Of a stretch of 64,000 nt of DNA, positions 42,201-54,866 are shown in pieces; position 1 is the stretch's first letter; the number at the start of each line of letters is the position of its first letter. Source of the stretch: Paralichthys olivaceus (taxonomy: Eukaryota > Chordata > Actinopteri > Pleuronectiformes > Paralichthyidae). The stretch spans positions 2,774,001 through 2,838,000 of the forward strand of contig NC_091112.1 in NCBI RefSeq assembly GCF_024713975.1, read 5' to 3'. A model generated the notes under the pieces. The model was not told the origin of the DNA. It ran no database searches and worked only from the letters and a program-made list of their open reading frames with translations. The translations under genes and the position numbers were made by a program.

Positions 42201-45200
42201 TCAGCTGAATGTCTGACTTTATCTCCAGAGACACAGCATCCTCCTCATCGGGACTTGCTTCCATCCGCATCACAATCTCTGAGAAGATACAGAAGTTCTA
42301 ACCTCTTTCTGCTGATAATGCTCAGTTAAATGAAGAGAATGTCACAATTTAATTTAATTCACCCGTGAGCTGAGTGATGGTTCCTTGGTCACAAAGGTCC
42401 TGGATGACTGACTCTTCACCTAAAGACGTCACAGATCGGAGGACTCTGATGCAGTGCCTCAGTTGAGCCTTCTTACTGCCTCTGCCTCCGGTGCCATGGG
42501 AACTGTGACCATCACCGACGGAAGAATCTGAAATAAAATAGGAAATGTAATGGGTTTAATTTCTGATGGAGGAAATAAGTGTGTTCACATGAGCAGTTAC
42601 TGTAAGATCCACAGTATCTTACATATTAGGAAAGGATGCATGAATGTTACTCTGTGGCCTTTGACCTTTCAGATACAGGCGTTTTCCTGCTTCCTCACCT
42701 CTCCCAATGCACCAGTCCAGCAGGAGCAGCAGGCGTGCGTTTCCCTGACAGGACATGTAGTCGTTCAACATGAGCGGAGCGATGGTGGAGAGTGTGGCCA
42801 GCGCCTGCAGCTGGAGCTCTTCCTGCTGGATGGAGGACCAGTAACGCAAACCTGACTGTCGCTCAGACTTGGCAGCAGGTGGCTTCACGAGCGTCAGCAG
42901 AGCAGGCATCACCTGCTCTTCTTTGTATAGCTGAGAGAGGAAAGCATGGAGCAAACGTTCAGACTCCAATGATTCCATTCATACAAAACTGCTGAGTGAG
43001 ACTGGGACCGACCTGCAGGGCGGCCAAATCCTTTGACATTAAAACCAACAGATTCAACAGCAACTTCTTCATTTTCAAATCTTCGCTGTTGAACCTGAGT
43101 TTGAAGTTGCGAACCAGGGGATTGTGAGTTTTCACTACAATATAGATGGAGAAAAAAGTTGTAAGTATGAAAGCAGCTGTTAAACTCATGACTAACTGAA
43201 TTATAATTGCGATCTGTAAGAAAACAGTTGTCTTACACTCAGGAAATGTGACGAAAACCATGAGCTGCTTTGCAAATGAACTCTCCTGAAAATTAGAGAC
43301 ATCATGTCAGACTGTAGCAGTAACATAACCCCCCCATGACTAAAACACAGTGTATGTGTCCTGTACTCACAATGAGCAGAGAGTTGGTGTTCTCAGCGAT
43401 GAGAGTTATGATCACGAGCAGATCATTTCTGAGTTGGAGGTCCGAAGGGTTGAAATTGCTCATCAGCTGGTGAAAAAACGCTTCTTTCAGAGATCTAAGA
43501 GAAATGAAGAGATCAAATATCTATTTGGACAAAGTAAGACCACAAACCTATTAAAACTCTAAATGTTTGGTTGACTTCCTTTAGCTGTTTTGAACATTTT
43601 TAACATTTCAGGGGAAATATTTGTCCTCTTATAAAATAAATAAATGATTCGTCCATGTTTGAAAACACCATGAAACCTCAGGAGATGCCTACTCGATACA
43701 CTCCATGCTGCTGAGCTGAGCGGTGACCTCGTCCTTGCTGCCTCTCTCCAGCAGGTTCCAGAGGATTTCTGAGGAGTGGAAGAGGACCTGACCAGACGGG
43801 TCGGGCTGGTTCATGTGAAGACAGATAGTCTCGGCTCCCTGTGCATTCAGTATTAAAGCACAGTTCCTATCTGCAGTTTCAAGATGAAAAAAGATGAAGT
43901 AGAGATGTGATTATTGACAATAACAACTCATTGACCTGCTGACATTGACAGAAGGACACTTAAAATCCCTGTTTTGATTGTTTGCCTAATTGTTATTTGA
44001 TTTGATTGATGAATTATGCTCTCGAGGGGTTGGCTACTCTATCTAAAGAGGGAGGACGTCTGTTTGAATTGACAGGTCTGACACATCCCCTCCTCCACTA
44101 CCTCAGTGACAACCAGTTACTGACCAGAGGAGCCTGAGAGGATCTGAAGGGTCTTCAGGAGCTGCAGCTTGATGGTGGGCTGGTTCTCCACAGTGGTCAT
44201 GGAGAGGAGCAGCGTCTGTGCCACGTCACTGAGCTCCAGCAGCTGCAGCCTGTAGCCTGGAGAGGTTGGCTGGAGACCTGCACAGAGTAGAGAGATATAT
44301 TATATATTACACACGACCAGAAAGTCCTGGAAACAGTGAGGACATAAAACAAACAAAGGGAAGATGAATATGAATGGTAAAACAGAAAATGAAGGAAAAA
44401 TATATTTTGCATTTTAAAGAAATAGAATTCACTATCATTATTTTTTTTTTCTTGATAGTATAATGAGGGCAAGTAGAACAAAAATAAACCAACTAAAAGC
44501 TATATAGTAATAAGTATTTGAGAAGTCTACTATTATTCAGAGACAAGTTGAGACAGTGGAGACATTCAAGTGAATAAATGTAAAAAAGAAACAAAAGCAC
44601 AAGCATGCCACCACAGGAGCCATGAGAGAGTCTCACTTAGGGAAAGTCTAGAAAATCTGTCAGGGCATAAAGTCCGAGGCTTTGTCTTGGTGGCACTGTC
44701 CGTACCGTCGATCAGCTGTTGAGGAGCCACATTGTTGTAGAATGATTTCACACATTCAACTATCTGTTGTTTTACTTCAGCATCTGACACCCTCATGAGA
44801 CACCCTGTCAACAGAGACACATCTGTCACTTCTCCAGGACAGAAAGTTCAAACTATATGAAGGATATCATAGGTTGGTGTTGTTTTACCAACAAGATGCT
44901 TCTGATGTAGCCAAAGCTAATACTGTTTGCTTCAGAGTTCCATATATAAATATAGTCTTCTATAACTAACTGCTATGAAATTACAAATTACATCTTTTTA
45001 AATTTTGAGCTTTACATCATCTGATGGGGATCATCTTTTAAGATAAATAAATTAAAAAAATAAAGTAGTAGCTACTAGAAGGTATGGTATTCTTTAGGAA
45101 ATTGTTAAATGTAGTTTTATGTAAATATGACCAGGGATAGCTTTTAATAAGTGTACCCATGTGGGAGATGAACTCTATGACGTCCTGAGCGTAGTTCAGC

Positions 45201-46597
45201 TCATCAGATGTTTTCTCCTTCAGGAAGGGAGATCTAAGATGGAGCAGAGCAACACGGACATGTTCAGATGATCTCATGAGAAGAAAGGGAGAGAAAAATA
45301 TTAGCATTTACTTACCTGCAGATTTTAAGAGCCTCACACAATATGGGCACATACTCAGGATGATCGTTCGCTTTGTCAGCACAGATATTGAGAATTTTGG
45401 TGACGTCGGACAGATCCTTCAATAGCTTGAAAAAGGATTAAGACGTTTTTTCACAATTTTAAGCAAAGAGTCTCTGAGAATCTCAGAGGGGAGGGAGAAG
45501 AGATGGGGCAAAAAAAGTCATCATAATAGCTGAGACTATTTTTGAACAGGGAAAATGCTGACAGACAGTGACGCAGAGGTAAATTAGAGCCTTGGGAACA
45601 GCTTTTGGTTCCGTGGTCAGGTTGCATGAGAGCGAATCTATTTCCATCACTGCACCGGGAAACATTAATGAGGAAAATTTGACGTGTGTGACACCTCATA
45701 TCATCAGACGTTACAAGACAGGGACTTCATGTAAAGAGAAGTCGACCTTATAAGAAAAAGTCAGAACATTATAACCAGGACAAAGGATACAAAACCAATT
45801 TGGCTTCTCTTCAATAGTTTCTTCAGGACAAACAGGTGCCTCTCCTTCAAATGAGCCTTCAGTAAAACCAGAACGAAAAGTAAAATTACATATAACATCA
45901 CTTAAAACCAAAATATAAAAAACAGTGACAACTTTCACGTTTAACTTACCGTCAACGGATCTTTAAGGAGACGACTCACCTTTGTCAAATCCAGACTTCT
46001 GGCACTGACCTGTTAAGAAAATCAACAGTTTACACTGTCCTTCAAAGTACTACTGCCTTCATTACAAAACAAAATCTATTTTACTTTGCATTCATCCTTT
46101 AAAAATCTAATGTTATATTGACTTCTTTTGTATCTTGTGTTAAGGTAAAAAACCTTGAATTTAAACCTGGACCACTTTGTGGAAATCAGACTCTTTTATT
46201 TATTTATTAAATCCTGTTGTGCATTTCTGAAATAAAGATTCTTTACCAATCGTATGATTGTATTAATATTAGTTTGTGATGGTGAAAATATCATATTAAA
46301 ACCTGTGTATGAGTGTAAGGTTCATTTGTTCTTTTAAGCAAAAAGACAATTTCAAGTGATTTACCTCCAACATAAAGAAAATAAGAGAAGAGGCACTGGA
46401 TGATTTATAAAAATACACATTTAAATATTAAAGGAAATTGTGCTGAATGAAAACGGAAGCATAAAAATAACTGACCAGTTGACATGACATCAACATAATG
46501 AGAATAGAAACCCCGTGTTCACCTCCTGGAGCTGGCTCCTGTCTGCCGCTGCGGGAATCTGCGGTTTCTTTCTGAGTGAAACTTTGGCTGAATCCAT
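38330..46597 (-). CDS. cfap69: Cilia/flagella-associated protein 69
   Basis: Armadillo-like scaffold of sperm flagella and olfactory cilia. There are 24 exons on minus; coding starts at 46597 (MDSAKVSLRKK). Exon starts: 46597, 46009, 45856, 45425, 45233, 44804, 44277, 43870, 43494, 43285, 43134, 42930, 42527, 42278, 41973, 41659, 41459, 41090, 40832, 40678, 40286, 40091, 39674, 38556. With the last exon read to the stop at 38330 it is 971 residues (human 941). Matches to human include LPFLK-like SPFLKEKTSDELNYAQD, SDVTKILNICADKA, DYMSCQGNARLL, HGTGGRGSKKAQLR and LLQLWRLEEEELGV. Alpha-helical repeats fill the protein, with a charged coiled-coil end. Intron 3 looks minor class. The 3' end is uncertain (see 37248-37838). 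It is divergent from kdm1b. Confidence 0.92.
39249..39287. repeat. (GT)n microsatellite
   Basis: A GT run of about 19 units between the last two exons of cfap69. Confidence 0.95.
45426..45790 (-). other. GT-AG U12-type intron of cfap69
   Basis: On minus the donor reads GGTTTT|GTATCCTTTG, an exact minor-spliceosome donor. Near the acceptor, GTCTTAATCC (45435-45444) is a U12 branch-site-like element a dozen bases before TTTCAAG. Phase-0 joining gives SQIGF-LLKDLSDVTKIL, which aligns gap-free with the human protein at this position. Confidence 0.8.
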
Positions 46598-47698
46598 TCG
46601 GGGAAAGGTTTGATTGTCTTCTCACGGGAAACGCGAGCGACGCCGCCTCATCTCCCCGTGTTTTCTGTCCTCAGGTGTCAGGCGGCTTCCTGCGCTCACA
46701 CCTCGGTCACCGACAAATCAAGAACTATCCGCCGATAACAACACAGCGACCCGCCGGGAGCACCTTCAACTCGGACTCGGTTTGTTTTCTGGTGAAGTCT
46801 GAATAATGGTAATTGAAGCGCTATCGTCCAGTGGAGGACAAACTCAAACCGTGGCAGCTGCAGCTCGCGGAGCAGAGGCACTTCCGGTGACAACAGAAAC
46901 CCAGCTGCCACCGGGGCCCTTTGTTGCCATAGTGATGACCGGAAGCTGCCTCTGTCAGAACATTTGTATTTTGTTGTTATGAACCAACGAAACGGACATG
47001 CTAGTTTTTTTAAACCAAGTTTTATTCTCGTGTCTTTACACGAACTCAGTTCAGCGACAATGACCCCAAGGACAGAAATGATGATGCATATCCTGTTAGA
47101 ATAAAGTGAAATGTGCTGATATTAAAAGCGAACTTTTTTTACTTTCCTGGCCAACCAGTAATTAGCAAAAACATAAACAACAACAAAAAAAGTAAAATAG
47201 TAACAATAAATCTTTTTGAAGTTGAACTAAAACCCCTAAAACATCTGGATATTTAGTAGAGGAAACATATTTATCGTTTTCACATGAAGTACTGCGCTAA
47301 CTGATTTGCTGCCTCGGGTCGTGGCAGCTTCTCTCCTCGAGCTGCCGCTGCCGCTGCCGCTGCCGCTGCCGCTGCCGCTGCCGCTGCCGCTGCCGCTGCC
47401 GCTGCCGCTGCCGCTGCCGCTGCCGCGACCCGGACTCCCGCGCGGCGTACTCCCGTTGCTATGGCGACCGCGTAGAGTACGGAGAGCGGCGCGGTCCAAC
47501 CCCGCCCACTTCCCCTTTCAAGCCGGAAGTGCCGTCCTGCTAACAACAACAACAACGACGCGGCGGCGGCGGCGACCAGCCTCTCCGCTCCCGCAACAAT
47601 AGTAGGGATCGAACCTTTTGCTGCGGAGGAAGAACGAACCATCCAGAATCTCCCATGAACGTGAATTCGTCCCGGGGCTGGTGAAGCGCGGGTCGGCC
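46598..47698. promoter_or_regulatory. Divergent cfap69/kdm1b promoter interval
   Basis: About 1.1 kb separates the two divergent ATGs. It is GC-rich near both ends, with ETS-like CTTCCGG at about 46880, a hexamer microsatellite at 47341-47425 and CpG-dense DNA from 47430 to 47700. The middle (about 46970-47280) is AT-rich and featureless, so two separate promoters are as likely as one shared one. Confidence 0.5.
47341..47425. repeat. (CCGCTG)n hexamer array
   Basis: About 14 nearly perfect GC-rich hexamer units lie 270-360 bp upstream of the kdm1b ATG. Every frame is open because the unit length is a multiple of three, which produces spurious Leu-Pro, Ser-Gly and poly-Ala reading frames. Confidence 0.95.
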
Positions 47699-50600
47699 AT
47701 GCTGTCAGACGCAGGTCAGTGTTAGCTGCTGCTGCTGCTTCTTGCTAATTGCTAAACGTGACACTGGTAGCTTGGTTTAAAGGGCTCGATTAACGTCGTT
47801 GTACGCTCACTCCACCGGCTACCGGCGGCTCAGCTTGTCTCCACGCGGACACACGGGGGTGTTGTATTGTGTTACATTGTTGTCGTGCTTGTCCAGACTA
47901 CTCCGGGAATGCCTCCGGCGCCCGGCGAGCCAAGAAGAGGAGCTCCGGGGAGTCACCGGGGGACAGCCAGACCCTGCGCTCCTCCGGGAGACAGATCAAC
48001 GTCCGGGTGAAGCGAACCAACAACCCCCCACCTGGACAGGTAACCACTGAGCCGGTTCTATACTCGATCCCATTTATATCAGAGTCTGACTGATACCTCA
48101 AGTACTTGAGAGTATTCATACATATTCATGTTTATATATCATACATGTCTATATACACACATATTCATATATTTCAACATCTTCTGATGCACAAATACAG
48201 TATTTAATCTACTTTTTTGCAAATGTATTACATGTTCCTTATGTGTTTATTGCGTCTCTAACTTTTTTACTGTTTCCTCTTACTTTTACAAACCCTCTGC
48301 AGCATCTTTGCCATTGTCTATATTTGAGAAACAGAATCTTTCACAAACTGAGTAGGACATTTTAGAGTTGAAGAATAAGAAGGTGACAGGTACATTTCCT
48401 CGGACATAAAGTATCTTTAGCATATACTAGTCTGTATTGCAGTTTCTCATACATCACAACATGTACACTGTATTTATCGCAACCTTACTTCAGGTCACTG
48501 TATGAATTATGATTTGTTGAGTTAAGTTCGGTAATAACACTCTCAACACTTTCTTCTAGAGCAAAAGAAAAGCTACGGACACAGAGGAAGAAGACGATCA
48601 GTCTGAGAAGAAGTACAGAAAGTGTGAGAAGGCTGGATGTTCTGCCACGTACCCCGTTTGTTTTGCGAGTGCAAATGAGAGGTACCAGGTTTCTTGGTAA
48701 AACAGAAGTAAGGATTTAAGTTACGTGCTTGTTGACAGTGGGTCATTCTTCTGTCTCCTCTCAGGTGTGCTAAAAACGGATACACCTCTCGATGGTATCA
48801 TCTTTCCTGTGGTGAACATTTTTGCAATGAATGCTTCGATCACTACTACAGGAGGTAATGTTGACAGAGCCGCTGAACACATAACCTCCGCACAATACTG
48901 TACCACATCCTGGGAAATCATCTTCGTTCTGTCTGAAGAGTATAAGTCAGATATTTTGATTGATTTTTTTCTAATTTTTAGCCACAAAGACGGTTATGAG
49001 ACCTTTGCATCGTGGAAGAAGGTGTGGACGAGTAATGGGAAAAGTGAGCCCAGTCTTAAAGCTTTCATGGCAGATCAGCAGCTGCCGTTCTGGGTACGAG
49101 CACGCTGCTTTCCTGTTTCCTGTTAAACAGCTGAATGTGGTATCTCTGAGTTCTCCATACATACTTTACATGTGACTTTCAGGTTCAATGCACCAAACCG
49201 GACTGCAGGAAGTGGCGTCAGCTCACAAAGGAGATCCAACTCACTGCTTCCTTAGCAGCAACATATCGCTGTGGAATGAAGTTCAACAACATTAAGGTAA
49301 ATAGGAAACTGAAAAAGGAGGCATTGACTCAGTGCCATTTTTTGGTTGTAATTACCTTGTTTGTTTCTCGACAGAGTGAAGGACCAGACCACTGCTCCCA
49401 ACCAGAGGACCTGGTAAGAGCTGGGGAGGATTCCAGAACAGATCATAGCAAATAATGAACAGTTTTCAGCCAGTAAAATTCATTATACAAATTCTAAATG
49501 AAATGATTATGCATCAATTGTGTGTCATTAAAAGATGATCCATTGTATTTCATTCTCTTTAACCCCAACTCTTTTATTTACACAGAGAGTAGCTGAGGTG
49601 ACCGACAGCTGGTGGCATTCAATGCTGATTTTGCCGCCACTGTTTAAAGAAAGTCCAGCCAGCCCTTTCCTCGCTGCCTACTACCCCGACTGTGTGGGAA
49701 TGAGTCCGTCAGGCTCTCCCAGCAACATGGCTCTGAACGATCTGAGGGCTGATCACTGCCGAGCTGTACAGCCTCAAAGTAAGTGTGTGAGTACAGGTGA
49801 AATTTAGAGATGTCAGTCCAAACCACCAATGTGGTTTATTAATCATTACTGTGCCCCTCAGTTCCAGGTCTGTGTCCGTACTTCCAGCCCTTCTATCAGC
49901 CTAATGAGTGTGGCAAGGCTCTGTGTGTGCGGCCGGATATGATGGAGCTGGATGAGCTTTACGAGTTTCCAGAGTTTTCCCGTGATCCCACCATGTATTT
50001 GGCTCTGCGTAACCTTATTCTGGCTTCCTGGCACAAGAACTGCAAGGTATGCTGACATCTGCCAACACTGAACTATCTGTTCATCTATTGAACCAGGAAA
50101 TGATTTTCTTTCTTATCTTTTTTTAGCTCTTAAATGTCTCATTGTTCCCTAAAAGTGATTAATTTCAAACTCCACAAAACAACAAGCAGTTGATTTAATT
50201 AATCTATTTATTTCTAAAGGAGATGCTGACTTCTCAGAAATGTGCACAGCACATCATTGTCCGGGGGTTGGTGCGTGTGCGCTGCGTGCAGGAGATGGAC
50301 CGGGTGCTCAACTTTATGACCAGGAAGGGTTTGATCAACACGGGTGTGCTGGCGGTCAAACAGCCGCTCCTCCCTGAAAGACACCGTGCTGTGAGTGTCA
50401 ACAGCTCACATCTATATATTTGTGATTATTAATTTAGTTAAAGCTCACAGTCATCCAACATCGTATTTTTACAGAAGAACGTTATCGTCATCGGTGCTGG
50501 AGCTTCAGGACTTGCTGCTGCACGGCAGCTGCAAAACTTTGGCGCTCAGGTTAAAATACTTCACTTAACTTGGATTCTTATTTCACATCTTACCACTGTT

Positions 50601-53131
50601 GTCTGCTCACAGAGTTACATACTTTATTTCCTTTGATTTTGCAGGTGATGGTGCTGGAGGCAAGGGAGAGAATTGGAGGACGAGTGTGGGATGATTTGAC
50701 TCTGGGCGTCACTGTGGGCAGAGGAGCACAAATTGTCAATGGTTGTGTAAATAACCCCATCGCCCTGATGTGTGAACAGGTAAGAATTAATATGTATTAA
50801 TGTATGGACCCAAAATACGTTGCTTTATTTAGATCATGACCTTTAGTCTATTAAATATTTGTATTTCTAATATTTATGATCGACTAAACACGGTATCCTG
50901 TGCTGCCCTGCTATCAACTCTAAAAGCTATGTTCCCTCTTCCTCCTGACGCAGATGGGCATCAAGATGCACAAGCTGGGGGAGCGGTGTGACCTCTTCCA
51001 GGAGGGAGGACAGGTTACTGACCCGGCCATTGACAAGCGCATGGACTTCCACTTTAACGCCATCCTGGACGTGGTGTCAGAGTGGAGGAAGGACAAGTCA
51101 CAGAACCAGGACACACCCTTGGGAGGTGCTGAACCAATCTCACAGAGCACCTGATAATATTATCAGGGAAGAGTAATTCTTGGCCTTCTTGAAGAAAACT
51201 GAATTTTGATTTATTTTTAATGTATTATCCTGATTTTATTCCTGCAGAGAAAGTCCAGGAGGTGAAGAAGAACTTTCTGCAGGAGTCTGGGATCCAGTTC
51301 AGTGAGTTGGAGGAGAAAGTGCTTCAGTTTCACCTCAGCAACCTGGAGTATGGCTGTGGAAGCATGTTAGACCAGGTCTGGAAAACTCAGAACTTAAAAA
51401 GAACTCTGCAAGTTTTTATTCCTGTTTGAGGGTCGGCACGAACAGAAAGTCACATGGTGTGTTTTGATGGACAGGAAGTTCAGGCTGGAAAATCCCTCAG
51501 TCTCTTTGAACTATCCTTGAACTGCATCCTGCTCATATCGTAATATAATACAAATGTTTGTTTGTAGGTATCAGCAAGATCCTGGGATCACAACGAGTGT
51601 TTTGCCCAATTCTCAGGAGACCACACTTTACTCAACAAGGGCTACTCTGTTTTACTCCACAAACTGGCCGAGGCCCTGGACGTCCGCACAAAGTGTCCGG
51701 TTTGTTTGACTTTTCTTATTTTTTTAAACTTACTTTTACGACTTCATTTTTACTTTACTTACACTTACATTTTAGCATTAAGTTGTGTACAATATATACT
51801 GCAATAAATGTACTCGTTAAAAATATTTTAGGTTCAGGCCATTGACTACTCAGGTGACGTTGTCAGAGTTACCTCCTCCAATGGGTCCCAGTGGACGGCA
51901 CAGAAGGTAAGAACAGGATCTCTATTATCCATAAAGACTTAGAGGATGTAACAGTTCAAATAAGCAAAATCTTTTATCCTTGACTTTATTTCATGTTTAT
52001 TTTTACTTTAATGTCCTTTCCTCTTTTAGGTTCTTGTTACAGTCCCATTGACTTTACTTCAGAAGAATTTGATTCAGTTCAACCCTCCACTTCCTGAAAG
52101 GAAACTGAAAGCAATCCACAGTCTGGGAGCTGGTATCATAGAAAAGGTAAAAACTGCCTGATGTGTCTGTAAGTTTCACTTCTCTGTCTGTGGGTAAATG
52201 ATGAAACATCTGTATCTCCACCTGCAGATCGCTCTTCAGTTCCCGTACAGATTCTGGGACAACAAAATCCAAGGGGCAGATTACTTCGGTCACATCCCAC
52301 CAGGTCCTGACAAGAGAGGCATGTTCAGTGTCTTCTATGACATGGATCCACAGGTTTGTTTCTCTCCTTTCACCCACAAGACAAAGACACAAACATCGTC
52401 TTACTGCTATTTGTCTTTTCTATTATATTTAAGTCTTCTTTCTGTGTTAACAATGAGAGACTGTGCTTTAATGCTGCTGTATTGTATTTGTAGGGAAAGC
52501 AGGCTGTCCTCATGTCAGTGATCACTGGTGATGCCGTCCCTGCTGTTCGGGACCTGGAGGACAAGGCCGTGGTTGATGAGTGCATGAAAGTTCTGCGAGA
52601 ACTTTTCAAGGAACAGGTAATGACATCATATTCACAGTTAAATGTTTGTGTGTGTGTGTGTTTCTGATCTCTGTTATTTTCTTCTTGCCATCCTGACAGG
52701 ACGTCCCGGAGCCGATACATTTCTTCGTCACACATTGGAGCAAAGACATATGGTCCCAGATGTCTTACAGCTTTGTGAAGACAGGGGGCAGTGGAGAGGC
52801 CTATGATATCCTTGCTGAAGACATCCAGGGCAAAGTCTTCTTCGCTGGCGAGGTAAAATAATTAAGAACAGTGCAATGTAAATAATGTTCATTATCGTTA
52901 TTAGTTCTTACTTTTACTGAAAAGGTTTTTTTTAGTTGTGCTCATATTAAATTAAATTGTGAGATGTTAGGTCATCACAGGTCAAACAAATGTTGTGACT
53001 GTACTTTTTAATTGATGTATTTTAATAGTTACCATCTTTGTTACCAGGCCACCAACAGACACTTCCCTCAGACTGTGACAGGAGCCTACCTCAGTGGGGT
53101 CCGAGAGGCCAGCAAGATGGCTGCTATGTAA
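47699..53131 (+). CDS. kdm1b: Lysine demethylase 1B (LSD2/AOF1)
   Basis: FAD-dependent nuclear demethylase of mono- and dimethyl H3K4, needed in mammals for maternal imprint setting in oocytes. 21 exons from ATG 47699 to TAA 53131 give 834 residues (human 822), with consistent phases. In order: basic N-terminus; a Cys-rich zinc-binding region ([35 protein letters not shown]); CW-type zinc finger ([29 protein letters not shown]); SWIRM-like region ([38 protein letters not shown]); FAD-binding [13 protein letters not shown]; amine oxidase core with the catalytic-site Lys in [14 protein letters not shown]-terminal FAD block [19 protein letters not shown]. It lacks the LSD1 tower insertion, as expected for LSD2. 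The first coding exon has only 16 nt. Confidence 0.97.
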
Positions 53132-54866
53132 ACTGTCAGCACCAGATCACTCAACAGCACCAGCATGGACACACACGGGTCTCACTGAGAAAAACAGCTC
53201 TGACTGTGTTACCTTAGTCGCTCCACACAACGTTTCACCAAGCTGTTATGTGTCCGATCTCCAGGACCCGGCTCCACATACTTAACACCCGATTGATTAA
53301 AGTGATTTTTATTTATGTCACAAACCAGCTGTAAAAATAATTTTAGTTGGCGACAAGAAGCAAAAATCCATAGTAGCAAAGAAGGGAGACTGGATTACCC
53401 TGTGTAGCTCTGCCATGTTCCACTGTGCTGGAGAGCAGGATGATGTTATCTTGAGTTTAACGGTGATGAGATGGTCAAACATTTTCTTTTGTAGAGCCGA
53501 TGCTGCATGAAACATTGGTTAACTCTCCGTTTTCTAATCATCAATCAAACTGAATAAGATTTAATCTGCAGAGATCAGGTTTCAAGAGATGATACAGTGA
53601 TATTTAAAAACGAAATCTTCTTTGAGAGTTGCCTACCAATGATTTATACAACTCTAACAGATTTGCATTGTTTTGCATGTGTTATATGTGTGTTGGTACA
53701 AATGGTGTAGGGAACTGGATGAAAGGTTAGATATTTACTATTAGTCCTTCTGCGATAGCACTTTTATTTATAGCCTTGATTTGATTTGAAAAAAGGAAAA
53801 AAAAAAAGAAAGGAATATTTCACGTCACAAGGTAAATTCCTCTCATGGTTGAGATTGATCAGAAGACCCCAGATCGTCCCCCTTACTTTCTCAGGGATTT
53901 GATCAGGATTAGGATTTTACAACCTAGACAAAATAATAATGTATTTGTACAATTTTGAATATCATTGTTTAAAAAAAAAAAAGGTCACACAAACAACCAA
54001 AGGAGGAAAGTAAATCCGACCTATTTCCCTTGTGTTAGCTCTCGAATTCAAACTAAACCTTTAGCTGTTGGGGGTTGGGAATCAGCACAGCAATGTCCTC
54101 ACTGTCTTTTAATTAATGTTGATTAACGATGCTTTACATGTAGAGTCATATCTGTGTGAGAATCTAGAACCACGTCCTGTCCGTCTGACATTACAGTGCT
54201 TGAGTATTTATCTTGTATGTGTGTAATAAACTGAGCTTTCAACTGCCACCATCCGCTGATCGGTTTGACTCTGGAGGAAGATGAACACGTTAGTAACTCA
54301 AAGTGATGTTTGAATGAGTTGCTCTATTCTGTAAAATACACTTTAATGTCTTAACTTTCCTCTACGCTGCAGAGTACTGTGTTCCAAAGTCCAGAATACT
54401 CATCTAGTAATTAGCACTTATATATGATAAGTATATATATTATACAAAACATGATTTTTTGGGGGCTAAAATTAAAAACAAATGCAGATTTCCCAAGAAA
54501 TCCAGGATTACCTTTCCCTCTAGTTTTGTTGGTAGGGAGTCAGGGAACCAATGACGGTACGAGACGTCATCAACACTCGCCCGAGCGCCTTCCTCCAACG
54601 CGGGGACGGAAGAAAACAAACCGATCGTGAACTGGGAGGAAAGAACAAGGTGTTCAGGAGGAACTGGTTTCAAACGTGGGAACCGACTCCTTGTGTTGTG
54701 TCTGCGGTTTGACGGAGCAGAACATCTGGGGGGAGACAAAGCTCGTAAAAAAAGAAACAGCTGGATAGTTAAGCTAACATTTCCTGTGAAACCAGAAGCT
54801 AACAGCAGCAGGATCAATTGGCGCCTTTCGGATGAGGAGGATATAAAAGTCACAGTGATCAACAAC
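53132..54866. other. kdm1b 3' UTR and next gene's promoter
   Basis: A 1.1-kb kdm1b 3' untranslated region probably ends after AATAAA at 54225. From about 54540 the DNA becomes more GC-rich and holds the leader of the SSDDEPLI repeat gene. No other gene is seen. Confidence 0.55.
54225..54230 (+). terminator. Candidate kdm1b poly(A) signal
   Basis: AATAAA in GTGTAATAAACTGAGC, about 1.1 kb after the stop and the best signal before the next gene. Confidence 0.55.

Noticed and set aside
47236-47642. Long reading frames of Leu-Pro, Ser-Gly and poly-Ala
   Set aside because: They are produced by the CCGCTG hexamer array in all frames; no splice or family support.
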